NCBI RefSeq assembly: GCF_014654725.1 | Contig: NZ_JACVZV010000012.1 | Location: 1 to 64,000 of the forward strand | Length of the DNA stretch: 64,000 nucleotides | Direction of reading: 5' to 3' | DNA from: Vulcanococcus sp. Clear-D1 | Lineage (GTDB): Bacteria > Cyanobacteriota > Cyanobacteriia > PCC-6307 > Cyanobiaceae | Part shown: one piece after another, positions 55,167 to 63,824 of the stretch | Numbering within the stretch: position 1 is the stretch's first letter | Layout of the letters: each line of letters begins with the position of its first letter | Position numbers and translations under genes: made by a program | The notes under the pieces: model-generated | Database searches by the model: none | What the model saw: only the letters and a program-made list of their open reading frames with translations | Told to the model about the DNA's origin: nothing

Positions 55167-55549
55167 TCTCTCACCATCTGCTGCTTTGCGCCACCCCCGC
55201 CAAAGCGCTCTGCTGCCCAGATCCAGCCATGGGATCCGCCAGCTGGGACACGCTCAAGCGCCTGGTGCGCGAATGGGGCCTCGAGGATCCAACGCGGCCC
55301 GAGGGCATCGTGCTGCGCACCAAGGCCGACTGCCTGCGCATCTGCGCCGAGGGTCCGGTGCTGCTGATCTGGCCGGAGGGGATCGTCTACGGCGGCGTGA
55401 GCGCCGAGCGGATCGAGCGAATCCTGCGCGAGCACGTGATCGGCGGCACGCCGATTGAGCCCTGGATCGTGAAACGCATGCCTTTCTGCCAAGGCCCTGC
55501 CCCAGCAAGGCCTACTGAGCCAGCAGGCGCTCGAACCAACGGGCCGTGA
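55163..55549 (+). CDS. Thioredoxin-like 2Fe-2S ferredoxin
   Basis: A 128-residue (2Fe-2S) ferredoxin of the thioredoxin-like type. An N-terminal [13 protein letters not shown] segment and a [27 protein letters not shown] segment supply the cluster cysteines, with [26 protein letters not shown] typical of the family end. GTG at 55163 overlaps the dxr stop, so it is coupled. dxr itself does not need iron-sulphur, but later MEP enzymes do; that link is speculation. The 3' end overlaps the convergent hydrolase by 38 bases. Confidence 0.82.
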   Translation: MISHHLLLCATPAKALCCPDPAMGSASWDTLKRLVREWGLEDPTRPEGIVLRTKADCLRICAEGPVLLIWPEGIVYGGVSAERIERILREHVIGGTPIEPWIVKRMPFCQGPAPARPTEPAGARTNGP

Positions 55550-56615
55550 GCCGATCGCCCCAGTTGCCTGGGCCGTTGCTGCGTCGATCGCAGCGGGCAT
55601 GAAAGCCGTTGTGCCCGCCACCGGCCGTGAGCAGCACCTCCACACCGGGCAGCTGCAGCTCCGCCAGCTGGCGGGCCGCCGCCACCGGCACCCAGGGGTC
55701 ATCGATGGCATGCAGCACCAGGGTGGGCGGCAGCAAAGCCAGCCGAGGGGATCCTGAAGACATCCGGGGATCAGCAGCGCGCGCCTGCAGCTGCAGCAGT
55801 GGGCTCGCCTCTTGGTAGTAGTGCTCTACCGAGCCGTAGCCCCAGCGCGGCGCCGTGATCGCCGCATCGAACGCCAGGATGCTGTTCATGGGGCCCACGG
55901 GTCCAAGGCCCGCCAGTGCCGCTCGCTCGGCCTCGCTCACCCCAAAGGGATCGGCCAGGGTCTGGGCCACCAGGCGCTGCAGCAGCCAGCGCTTGTAGAT
56001 GCGGTTGCGGGGGCGCTCGATCTGGGCAGAGCAGGCGGCCAGATCCAGTGGCGAGCTGATCGTCACCAACCCATCGAGCAGGCCGGGCGCGGTGAGCAAT
56101 GCGTTGAGCAGCTTTGTGCCCCCCAGGGAGATGCCCATGCCCAGCAGCGGCCGGCCCGCCGCCAGTTCGCGGGCGCGGGCCAGAGCCGGCAGCAGATCGC
56201 TGTTGCAGCTAGCGGCATAGGTGCCGCGGGCCAGCTCCCGCCCGGGGCCGGCACCGCGCATGTTGAGGCGCAGCACCGCAAAGCCGGCATGCTGCAGCGT
56301 GAGCCCCATGCGGCGCAGGCCACTGCGGCAGCTGCTGCCCCCCAGGCCGTGCATCAACAGCACCAGCGCCAGCGGCTGAGCCCCTCCTAGGGGCGGATCC
56401 AGGAGCGCCAGCAGCTGATCGCCGCCGCCGACGGAAATCGTGATCGGCTCGCCGGCTTCAGGCGGCAGGGCCACGGGACGGAGGGTGTCCCGCAGGGTCT
56501 GCAGGTCGCCGTTCAGCCAGGGCAGCCGCGGCCGGAAAGGATCGAGGCCCAGAGCCCCGGGGAGGAGGGCCCCGGGGAGCTTCGACTCAGACAGATCAAG
56601 CGGCTTTTCCGACAC
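55512..56615 (-). CDS. YheT-like alpha/beta hydrolase
   Basis: A 367-residue alpha/beta hydrolase. LVLLMHGLGGSSCRSGLRR contains the oxyanion HGLGG, GMGISLGGTKLLNALL is the nucleophile elbow (GxSLGG), LHAIDDPWVP the Asp region and GGGHNGFH the catalytic His. The YheT/EMB8 family acts on esters of unknown type. GTG at 56613-56615 lies within the last 20 bases of pntB, so it is translationally coupled. It ends antisense to the ferredoxin gene. Confidence 0.8.
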   Translation of the reverse strand: MSEKPLDLSESKLPGALLPGALGLDPFRPRLPWLNGDLQTLRDTLRPVALPPEAGEPITISVGGGDQLLALLDPPLGGAQPLALVLLMHGLGGSSCRSGLRRMGLTLQHAGFAVLRLNMRGAGPGRELARGTYAASCNSDLLPALARARELAAGRPLLGMGISLGGTKLLNALLTAPGLLDGLVTISSPLDLAACSAQIERPRNRIYKRWLLQRLVAQTLADPFGVSEAERAALAGLGPVGPMNSILAFDAAITAPRWGYGSVEHYYQEASPLLQLQARAADPRMSSGSPRLALLPPTLVLHAIDDPWVPVAAARQLAELQLPGVEVLLTAGGGHNGFHARCDRRSNGPGNWGDRLTARWFERLLAQ

Positions 56616-58011
56616 CCTGGCTGCGCAGTTCCGTGCAGAGCTGCTGCAGCACCGCCTTGGCATCGCCAAACACCATGGCCGTCTGGGGCAGCTCGAACAG
56701 CGCATTCTTAATGCCGGCGTAGCCAGCCCCAAGGCTGCGCTTCACCACAAACACCTGGCGGGCGTGATCCACCTCCAGCACGGGCATGCCGTAGAGCGGG
56801 CTCTGGGCGTCGTTCTTGGCGTCGGGATTCACCACATCGTTGGCTCCGAGCACGATCACCACATCGGTGCGGGGGAACTCAGGGTTGATCGTGTCCATCT
56901 CCAGCAGCTGCTCGTAGGGCACATCGGCCTCCGCCAGCAACACATTCATGTGGCCAGGCATGCGGCCCGCCACCGGGTGGATGGCGTAGCTCACCTCAGA
57001 ACCATTGGCCTCCAGCAGCTTTGCCAGCTCCCGCAGGGCGTGCTGGGCCTGAGCCACGGCCAGGCCGTAACCGGGAACGAACACCACGCGCTCGGCGTTT
57101 TCCAAAGCCATGGCGCACTCTTCGGCGCTGCAGCTCACGATGCGGCTGTAGCCCGCCTCATCGCCGCCGCCACCCACCGGGGCGCTACCGCCGAGAGCAC
57201 CACCAAAGAGCACGCTCACCAGCGAACGGTTCATGCCGGTACACATCACCTGGGTGAGGATCAGGCCGGCCGCGCCCACCATGGCGCCGGCCACGATCAG
57301 CAACTGGCTGCCCACCACGAAACCGGCAGCCGCCGCGGCCACGCCCGAATAGGAGTTGAGCAGCGAGATCACCACCGGCATGTCGGCGCCGCCGATGGGC
57401 AGCGTCACGCCGATGCCCAACAGGCTGGAGGCCCCAAGCAGGATCCAAAGGGGTGCACCGGTGGGGTCGCCGGGCATGGTGAAGCCACCCACCAGGGCGG
57501 CGATGGCCAAGGTGATGTTCACGCCGTGGCGCACGCTGCTCTGGGTCCAGCCCGGGGTGCCGAGCCAGCCCTGCAGCTTGCCCATGGCGGCGATCGAGCC
57601 GGTGAAGGTGATCGCCCCCACGAACACTGAGATCACGATCGAGATCAGCTCCACCAGATCAGCGCCGTCGCTGTCATAAAGCGCCACGGCCATGGCCACT
57701 AGCAGCGAGGCCATGCCACCGCAGCCGTTGAAGAGGGCAACGGTTTCGGGCATGGCCGTCATCGGCACACGCCGGGCTGTGATCAGCCCGAGCAGACCAC
57801 CGATGGCGGTGCCGATCGCGATCCAGAGCCAAGCGATGGGGTCGGGCTGCAGCTGCAGCAGCAGCCCAAGCACCGCCAGGCCCATCGCCAGCGCCGCCAG
57901 ACCATTCGCCGAGCGGGCGGAGCGCACGGTGGAAAGGCCCTTAAGCCCCAGAGCCAGCAGCAGCACTGCCAGCAAATCGATCAAATACCCGAAGAGATCG
58001 AGCACGTTCAT
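56596..58011 (-). CDS. pntB: NAD(P) transhydrogenase subunit beta
   Basis: A 471-residue subunit: nine or so membrane helices and a C-terminal NADP(H)-binding domain with FVPGYGLAVAQAQHALRELAKLL, YAIHPVAGRMPGHMNVLLAEA and DVVIVLGANDVVNPDA. It pairs with PntA1 and PntA2 to drive NADPH formation with the proton gradient. ATG overlaps the upstream pntA2 stop (ATGA). Confidence 0.95.
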   Translation of the reverse strand: MNVLDLFGYLIDLLAVLLLALGLKGLSTVRSARSANGLAALAMGLAVLGLLLQLQPDPIAWLWIAIGTAIGGLLGLITARRVPMTAMPETVALFNGCGGMASLLVAMAVALYDSDGADLVELISIVISVFVGAITFTGSIAAMGKLQGWLGTPGWTQSSVRHGVNITLAIAALVGGFTMPGDPTGAPLWILLGASSLLGIGVTLPIGGADMPVVISLLNSYSGVAAAAAGFVVGSQLLIVAGAMVGAAGLILTQVMCTGMNRSLVSVLFGGALGGSAPVGGGGDEAGYSRIVSCSAEECAMALENAERVVFVPGYGLAVAQAQHALRELAKLLEANGSEVSYAIHPVAGRMPGHMNVLLAEADVPYEQLLEMDTINPEFPRTDVVIVLGANDVVNPDAKNDAQSPLYGMPVLEVDHARQVFVVKRSLGAGYAGIKNALFELPQTAMVFGDAKAVLQQLCTELRSQGVGKAA

Positions 58012-58307
58012 CGCCCGCCTCCGCTCTTCTTGCGGCTAAACATGGCGAGCATCCGGTCGGTGACCAGGAAACCGCCGATCACGTTGAACAGGGCGAAGCC
58101 CAGCGACACCGAGCCGAGGATCAGCAGCGCCGGATTGCCCTGGGCATTGGCGATCAGGGTGATGGACGCCAGCACCGTGATGCCGCTGATGGCGTTGGCG
58201 CCACTCATCAGCGGCGTGTGCAGGGTGGGCGGCACCTTGCCGATCAGCTCGAGCCCGAGAAGGCTCCCGAGCAGCAGCACCCAGAGGGCCTGGGAGAGGG
58301 TGGTCAT
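58008..58307 (-). CDS. pntA2: NAD(P) transhydrogenase subunit alpha part 2
   Basis: A 99-residue membrane subunit with three helices (LWVLLLGSLLGLELIGKVPPTLHTPLMSGANAISGITVLASITLIA). It is the membrane half of the alpha subunit, encoded separately as in most cyanobacteria. ATGA overlaps link it to both neighbours. Confidence 0.93.
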   Translation of the reverse strand: MTTLSQALWVLLLGSLLGLELIGKVPPTLHTPLMSGANAISGITVLASITLIANAQGNPALLILGSVSLGFALFNVIGGFLVTDRMLAMFSRKKSGGGR

Positions 58308-59455
58308 GCCGCACCTCCTGCCGTGGCGTGGTGGGTGAACAGGCAGCCGCTCACGATCGGATCCTCCAGGTCGAGTTGAAGTGCAGTGGGTTCGCTGCCG
58401 GAGGCTTCGAGCAGGTGCTCCAGCAAGGCGGCCACGTTGCGGGCGTACAGAGCGCTGGCGTGGTTGGCCACGCTGCAGGGCAGCTGATCCGCCCCGATCA
58501 GCTGCACGCCGTGGCGCAGCACGGTGGCACCGGGCTGGGTGCCTTCGCAGTTACCGCCCTGGGCCACCGCCAGATCCACCACCACGCTGCCGGGGCGCAT
58601 GTGCTGGAGCATGGCGTCGTCGATCAGGCGTGGCGCTGGGCGGCCCGGCACCTGGGCGGTGCAGATCACCATGTCGGCCAGGGCCAGCTGCTCGGTGAGC
58701 TGGCGGCGCTGTGCCGCCAGGAAAGCCTCCGTGGCCTGCTGGGCATAGCCGCCGGTTTCACCGGGTTTCTGCTCCAGCTCAGGCGGATCGATAAAACGGC
58801 CCCCCAGGGATTCCACCTGTTCTTTCGCAGCCGCCCGCACATCGCTCACGTAGGCCACCGCCCCGAGGCGACGGGCCGTGGCCAGGGCCTGCAAACCGGC
58901 CACCCCAGCCCCGAGGATCAGGGCCCGAGCTGGCTGAATCGTGCCGGCGGCCGTCATCAGCATCGGCACGTAGCGATCCAGGGCGGATGAAGCGAGCAGC
59001 ACCGCCTTGTAGCCGGCGATGTTGGCCTGGGAGGAGAGCACGTCCATGGTTTGGGCGCGGCTGATGCGCGGCAGCAGCTCCAGGGCCATCGCCGTGAGGC
59101 GCTGGTGCTCCAGCTGTTGCTTGAGGCTGTCGTTGCCATGGGGCTCCAGCAGGCCCAACAACAGGGAGCCGGGCCGCAGGGCTTCGAGCTCACGGCGTTG
59201 CTCGGCGATCGAGCCCGCTTGCACCGCCAGCACCACATCCGCCTGGCTCCAGTGCTCGGCAGCCGCAGCGGCGGGATCGATCAACTGAGCACCGGCCTCG
59301 CCATAGGCGGCGTCGTCAAACCCGCTGGCAGCGCCCGCACCCTGCTCCACCTGCAGCAGGCAACCGCGGGCACTGAGCCGCCGCACGGTTTCGGGGGTGG
59401 CTGCCACGCGCGTTTCACCGGGGCGGCACTCCCTCGGCACCAACACACGAATCAA
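58304..59455 (-). CDS. pntA1: NAD(P) transhydrogenase subunit alpha part 1
   Basis: A 383-residue NAD-binding subunit. RECRPGETRVAATPETV is the AlaDh/PNT N-terminal motif, SSQANIAGYKAVLLAS and ALILGAGVAGLQALATARRLGA (GxGxxG) form the nucleotide-binding half, and VVVDLAVAQGGNCEGT the end of the site. TTG at 59453-59455 gives the expected short lead (IRVLVPREC). It is first of three coupled pnt genes. Confidence 0.92.
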   Translation of the reverse strand: MIRVLVPRECRPGETRVAATPETVRRLSARGCLLQVEQGAGAASGFDDAAYGEAGAQLIDPAAAAAEHWSQADVVLAVQAGSIAEQRRELEALRPGSLLLGLLEPHGNDSLKQQLEHQRLTAMALELLPRISRAQTMDVLSSQANIAGYKAVLLASSALDRYVPMLMTAAGTIQPARALILGAGVAGLQALATARRLGAVAYVSDVRAAAKEQVESLGGRFIDPPELEQKPGETGGYAQQATEAFLAAQRRQLTEQLALADMVICTAQVPGRPAPRLIDDAMLQHMRPGSVVVDLAVAQGGNCEGTQPGATVLRHGVQLIGADQLPCSVANHASALYARNVAALLEHLLEASGSEPTALQLDLEDPIVSGCLFTHHATAGGAA

Positions 59456-59566
59456 AAACTTGCCGCCTTCACGTCACAACGGCCCAGTGTTCGCCGGGTT
59501 CGCGGCCGGCGGCAACGCTTTTCGCAGGCGTGTGATCACATCCGCACACGCCTGGCAAGGCCGAGT

Positions 59567-59743
59567 TCAGAACAGGGGCAACAGCTCCTGCTCCAGGCAG
59601 CGTGCCTGGGGCGTGGAGCCCTGCTGACGCAGCTGGCGGGCCCGCAGGATCATCGGGTCGAGGTCGCACTCGAGATCCAGGGCGCGCTCGAAGCGCTCAC
59701 GCAGTTCGTCGGAGCTGAGGGAAAAGGGGGAACGCTCGTTCAT
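59567..59743 (-). CDS. Small helical protein, hypothetical
   Basis: A 58-codon frame with ATG at 59741-59743. The product (SPFSLSSDELRERFERALDLECDLDPMILRARQLRQQG) is charged and strongly helical, ending in LEQELLPLF. No family is recognised. It lies 111 bases upstream of pntA1 on the same strand, divergent from the helicase gene. Confidence 0.5.
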   Translation of the reverse strand: MNERSPFSLSSDELRERFERALDLECDLDPMILRARQLRQQGSTPQARCLEQELLPLF

Positions 59744-59861
59744 GGGCTGGCGGGTTGAGGCCCGGGAGCGGGGGTGATGGCCGGAAGTTAAGGACTCCAG
59801 CGCCAAAACGAATAGGTAGAAACCCTCATCTTTTTTCGCTGCCTGCCAACAAAATGGCGGG

Positions 59862-61373
59862 ATGGCTTCGCTGTCGTTCGATCTGCGCCTGCCCCGGCGC
59901 CCGCTGCAGGCAGTTGGCACCGAGGCGCCAGAGCATCCGCCCCGTGCCGCCACGCTGCGCCCGCAGCCAGCCGTGAAGCCCCGCCACTGGCAAGTCCAGC
60001 TGCTGCAGCTGCTGCGCCGGCGGCTCGAACGCAACGGCCACAACGACGTGCTGATCAACGCCGGGCCCGGCGCCGGCAAAACCCTTGGCGCGCTCCTCAG
60101 CTTTGAGCAGTTGGAGCGGGAAGGCCGTCTGCAGCGCCTGCTGGTGTTCTGCCACCGCAGCTCGATCGCCAGCCAGTGGCTGGCCTCCGCTGCGCGGCTG
60201 GGGGTAGACCTCCAGGAGTGGCAGCCCGGGCTGGAGCTCAGCGATCGCCCCGGGCAACAAGCCCCCCACGGCCTGCTGCTCACCTATCAAGCGGCTGGGC
60301 GCAACCTCGCCTTGCTGGAGCAGCAACTCCAGTCCACCGCCTGGGGCCCATGGCTGGCCATCGCTGATGAAGTGCACCACCTGGGGATGGATCCCGAGGA
60401 ACCGGAGGCCACCGCCTGGGGGCACGCCTTCAGCCGCCTCAGCGCCGGTGCCCGCCTGCGCCTGGGGCTCACCGGCACTCCCTTTCGAGCCGACAACCTG
60501 GCCTTCTGCGCCGCCCGCCGCATCCAGGTGCACGACGGCCAGGAGTGGGTGGAGCAGATCGCCCCGGATCTGAGCGTGGAGCCGCGCGAATTAATCGCGG
60601 CGGGGGATGTACGACCGCTGGAATTCCGTTTTCAAGACGGCTGGGTGGATCACGGCCGCCAGGGGGAGCTGGGCGACAGCGAGCGCTCACCCCTGTCGCA
60701 GGAGCAGCGCGAGAGCTGGCGCGCCCGCAACCTGCGCCGCGCCATCCGCCTGGGCGACAGCAGCAGCATTGCCCTGCGGCTACTGCTCAATGCCCGCCGC
60801 CGCCTGGACGTTGTGCGGCGCGAGCACAGCGGCGCCGGCGGCCTGGTGATCGCCCGCGACATCGCCCATGCCCGCCGCATCTGTGGCCTGCTGGAGGAAG
60901 AGGGCGATCGGGTGCACCTGGTGCATTCGCAGGATCCGGAGGCCGCCCAGCGCATGGAGGCCTTCAAGGCCGGCGAGGCCGATTGGCTGGTGAGCATCGA
61001 TATGTGCGCCGAAGGCTTCGATGCCCCGCGGCTGCGGGTGGTGGCCTACCTCACCACGGTGGTGACGCGCACCCGTTTCGTGCAGGGCATCACCCGGGCG
61101 GTGCGCATGGACGTTGAGCGCTCAGCCCTGGAGACGGTGCCCAGGCACCCGTCGTACGTGTTCGCGCCGGCGGATCCACTGCTGATGCAGTACGCGCGCA
61201 CCTGGTCGCTGAGTGAGCCCTATGTGCTGCGACCCAAAACCGTGGAGGCCGAGCCGGAAGCCAGCGGGGCCGGGCGAGCGCCGGTTTTACCCCTGCAGGC
61301 CCTGGACGATGGCGCTGGGGCTGTGATCCGCATGCGGGGTCCACAGCTGCCCAACTTCCGAGTGCAGCGATAA
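59862..61373 (+). CDS. SF2 DEAD/DEAH-type helicase
   Basis: A 503-residue superfamily 2 helicase. Motif I INAGPGAGKTLGAL, motif II IADEVHHLG (DEVH), motif III LTGTPFRAD, IV/V region SIDMCAEGFDAPRLRVVAYLT and a motif VI variant (FVQGITRAVRMD). The usual QxxGRxxR is altered to QGITRAVR, keeping the arginine finger. No other recognisable domain is attached. Target nucleic acid is unknown; it may be related to DNA repair helicases. ATG at 59862. Confidence 0.82.
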   Translation: MASLSFDLRLPRRPLQAVGTEAPEHPPRAATLRPQPAVKPRHWQVQLLQLLRRRLERNGHNDVLINAGPGAGKTLGALLSFEQLEREGRLQRLLVFCHRSSIASQWLASAARLGVDLQEWQPGLELSDRPGQQAPHGLLLTYQAAGRNLALLEQQLQSTAWGPWLAIADEVHHLGMDPEEPEATAWGHAFSRLSAGARLRLGLTGTPFRADNLAFCAARRIQVHDGQEWVEQIAPDLSVEPRELIAAGDVRPLEFRFQDGWVDHGRQGELGDSERSPLSQEQRESWRARNLRRAIRLGDSSSIALRLLLNARRRLDVVRREHSGAGGLVIARDIAHARRICGLLEEEGDRVHLVHSQDPEAAQRMEAFKAGEADWLVSIDMCAEGFDAPRLRVVAYLTTVVTRTRFVQGITRAVRMDVERSALETVPRHPSYVFAPADPLLMQYARTWSLSEPYVLRPKTVEAEPEASGAGRAPVLPLQALDDGAGAVIRMRGPQLPNFRVQR

Positions 61374-61467
61374 ATACATTCGATTGCGGCAAAAAGTGCG
61401 ACGTTGTGCGAAAGCGCACCCCAATGGGGCCATCGGCCGACCAGCGTGGTGCGATCGCGGGACACCC

Positions 61468-61713
61468 ATGAAAGGCTCCATCCAGCGTCGTCTCACCGTT
61501 GCCATCAACTGGTCGGCCGCCCGCATCGCAAGCCTTGACGACCGTGAGCGCTATGAAGACAGCTATGCGCTCACGGAAGAGTTCCGAGAATGGATCCTCT
61601 GCGTGGATCAACATCCCGAGCTGATGGCGGAACAGGTGCTGATGGTTCCTGATTTCAACGAGCTAAAGAAATCAAGCGACAACAGCGAGAGCGACGGACT
61701 CCTGGAAATCTGA
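61468..61713 (+). CDS. Small conserved acidic protein, unknown
   Basis: An 81-residue helical protein (SIQRRLTVAINWSAARIASLDDRERYEDSYALTEEFREWIL) with an acidic tail (SSDNSESDGLLEI). ATG at 61468 is 94 bases after the helicase stop. No motif is recognised. Reading frame, start and composition look genuine. Confidence 0.6.
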   Translation: MKGSIQRRLTVAINWSAARIASLDDRERYEDSYALTEEFREWILCVDQHPELMAEQVLMVPDFNELKKSSDNSESDGLLEI

Positions 61714-61855
61714 AGAAAACCTAAAGGGTTTTTACTTGGGCGTCAAACAGGTTGCGCATCAAGCCTTTTGGGCGCTGATCCAACGCAGCTGCGGAGCTTC
61801 GCCAACGCCGGAACAGCAGCGCTACGCTCTTAAGCGAAGTCGATCCGCTTAAGCC

Positions 61856-63259
61856 GTGACTGAAGCCGCTGCCAGCGCCGCGACGGGCGCTTCCGTTGAA
61901 AACGTGGTGATCGTGGGCTCGGGCCCCGCCGGCTACACCGCGGCCATCTACGCCGCCCGCGCCAATCTGCGGCCCGTGGTGATCACTGGCTTCCAAGACG
62001 GCGGCATCCCCGGTGGTCAGCTGATGACCACCACCCATGTGGAGAACTTCCCCGGCTTCCCCGACGGCATCCTCGGCCCGGATCTGATGGATCGGCTCAA
62101 GGCCCAGGCCGTGCGCTGGGGCACACGCCTGGTGGAGGCTGACGCCGACAGCATCGACCTGTCGCAGCGCCCGTTCCGCATCCAGGCTGATGGCCAGACC
62201 ATCGAGGCCCAGTCGGTGATCCTGGCCACCGGCGCCAGCGCCAACCGCCTCGGCCTGCCCAGCGAGGAGCGCTTCTGGAATGCGGGCATCAGCGCCTGCG
62301 CCATCTGCGATGGCGCCACCCCCCAGTTCCGCAACGAAGAGCTGGCGGTGGTGGGCGGCGGCGACTCCGCCTGCGAGGAGGCGGTGTACCTCACCAAATA
62401 CGGCAGCCGCGTGCACCTCATCGTGCGCTCCGGCCAGCTGCGGGCCAGCAAGGCCATGGCCGATCGCGTGCTCGCCAACCCAAACATCACCGTGCACTGG
62501 AAACGCCAGATTCGCGATTGCAGCGGCGGAGACTGGCTCGAGGCGATCGAGCTGGTAGCCACCGATGCCAGTGGCGCCAGCGAACAGGTGCCCGTGCGGG
62601 GTCTCTTTTATGCCATCGGCCACACCCCCAACACCCGCCTGGTGCGCGGCCAACTCGAGGTGGATCAGCACGGCTACCTGGTGACCAAGCCCGGCCGCCC
62701 AGAAACCAGCCTGGACGGCGTGTTTGCCGCCGGCGATGTGGCCGACGCCGAATGGCGTCAGGGCATCACCGCGGCCGGCAGCGGCTGCCAGGCAGCACTG
62801 GCGGCCGAGCGCTGGCTCACCCATCACGACCTGGCCGTGACCGTGAGCCAGGACCCCGTGGATCCTGCCGAGGTGGGTGAGGTGAAGCGCACCGCCGAGA
62901 GCGATGAAGTCAACTTCGACCCCAATGCCCTGTGGCAGAAAGGCGGCTATGCCCTGCGCAAGCTGTATCACGACAGCGACAAGCCCCTGCTGGTGGTGTA
63001 CACGTCACCCACCTGCGGCCCTTGCCACGTGCTTAAGCCGCAGCTGAAGCGGGTGCTGGAAGAGCTCGGCGGCCGCGCCCAGGGCGTGGAGATCGATATC
63101 GATGCCGATCAGGAAATCGCCCAGCAGGCGGGCGTGAGCGGCACCCCCACCGTGCAGCTGTTCTTCCAGAAAGAACTGAAGCAGCAGTTCCGCGGCGTGA
63201 AGCAACGCAGCGAGTTCAAGGCCGCCATCGAACAACTCCTCGGCGCCGCCGTGGCCTGA
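61856..63259 (+). CDS. ntrC: NADPH-thioredoxin reductase fused to thioredoxin (NTRC)
   Basis: A 467-residue fusion. The reductase half has FAD motif GSGPAGYTAAIYAARA (from residue 21), redox pair CAIC (C148/C151), NADPH motif GGGDSACEEAVYL and GVFAAGDVAD. The thioredoxin domain starts near residue 360, with active site SPTCGPCHVLKP and GTPTVQLFF. NTRC uses NADPH to reduce 2-Cys peroxiredoxins and photosynthetic targets in the dark. GTG at 61856. The 142-base gap before it contains no other gene I can see. The symbol is unrelated to the nitrogen regulator NtrC. Confidence 0.94.
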   Translation: MTEAAASAATGASVENVVIVGSGPAGYTAAIYAARANLRPVVITGFQDGGIPGGQLMTTTHVENFPGFPDGILGPDLMDRLKAQAVRWGTRLVEADADSIDLSQRPFRIQADGQTIEAQSVILATGASANRLGLPSEERFWNAGISACAICDGATPQFRNEELAVVGGGDSACEEAVYLTKYGSRVHLIVRSGQLRASKAMADRVLANPNITVHWKRQIRDCSGGDWLEAIELVATDASGASEQVPVRGLFYAIGHTPNTRLVRGQLEVDQHGYLVTKPGRPETSLDGVFAAGDVADAEWRQGITAAGSGCQAALAAERWLTHHDLAVTVSQDPVDPAEVGEVKRTAESDEVNFDPNALWQKGGYALRKLYHDSDKPLLVVYTSPTCGPCHVLKPQLKRVLEELGGRAQGVEIDIDADQEIAQQAGVSGTPTVQLFFQKELKQQFRGVKQRSEFKAAIEQLLGAAVA

Positions 63260-63291
63260 GGGGCAGCCGAGCCCCAGCAGGCGACCCAACA

Positions 63292-63324
63292 AAAAAGCCC
63301 CGGGATCTGTTACCGGGGCTTTTT
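63292..63324. terminator. Bidirectional terminator between ntrC and infA
   Basis: AAAAAGCCCCGG-GATCTGTTA-CCGGGGCTTTTT: a 12-bp perfect stem with A-run on one side and T-run on the other, serving both convergent genes. Confidence 0.93.
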
Positions 63325-63362
63325 AACAATGATCTGCTGAAGCCTGGCCTGTGAATAAGGCG

Positions 63363-63632
63363 TCAACGGCGACGGGGGCCGCCCGGACGGTTGCCACCGG
63401 GACGAGGACCGCCGGCAGCGGCATTGCGCTCGCGGTAGGTGATGCGGCCGCGGCTGAGGTCGTAGGGGCTGATCTCCACCAGAACCTTGTCACCGGCGAG
63501 CAGCTTGATGCGGAACTTGGTGAGCTTTCCAGCCGCCCGGCAGAGGCATTGGTGGCCTGCAGGCTGCTCGAGGGTGACCAGGTAGAACCCGTTGCCCTGC
63601 TCCTTCTCGATCACGCCGGAGGTCTCGATCAT
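63363..63632 (-). CDS. infA: Translation initiation factor IF-1
   Basis: An 89-residue S1-type OB-fold protein (ETSGVIEKEQGNGFYLVTLEQPAGHQCLCRAAGKLTKFRIKLLAGDKVLVEISPYDLSRGRITYRER) with a Gly/Pro/Arg tail (GGPRPGGNRPGGPRRR) as in other picocyanobacteria. IF-1 helps start-site selection on the 30S subunit. ATG at 63630-63632. Confidence 0.92.
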   Translation of the reverse strand: MIETSGVIEKEQGNGFYLVTLEQPAGHQCLCRAAGKLTKFRIKLLAGDKVLVEISPYDLSRGRITYRERNAAAGGPRPGGNRPGGPRRR

Positions 63633-63734
63633 GCGTCGCTGCCGCTGAAAAGTCGTACTGCTTGGTTCAGTCTAGTTCGCGCCCTTAAACCGCTAGGGTC
63701 GGCGCTCACAAAGCCCAACCGAGCCAAGGTTTCG

Positions 63735-63824
63735 ATGGTCCTGCCTCCTGTGACGATGGATCTGGGCCTGTTGCTGATTTCGATTGGAGTGGTGAACCTG
63801 TGGCGCGCTCGCCAGGCCTCCTGA
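63735..63824 (+). CDS. Possible 29-residue hydrophobic peptide
   Basis: An ATG frame at 63735 encoding [20 protein letters not shown] and a short basic end (LWRARQAS). The single hydrophobic helix could be a membrane peptide like those of photosystem and cytochrome complexes, but I do not recognise it. It overlaps the pseudouridine-synthase start by 25 bases in another frame. It could equally be untranslated leader. Confidence 0.3.
   Translation: MVLPPVTMDLGLLLISIGVVNLWRARQAS

Noticed and set aside
59862-61713. Helicase plus 81-residue gene as a two-gene defence system
   Set aside because: The small protein shows no antitoxin, nuclease or sensor motif, and surrounding genes are housekeeping; evidence is too thin.
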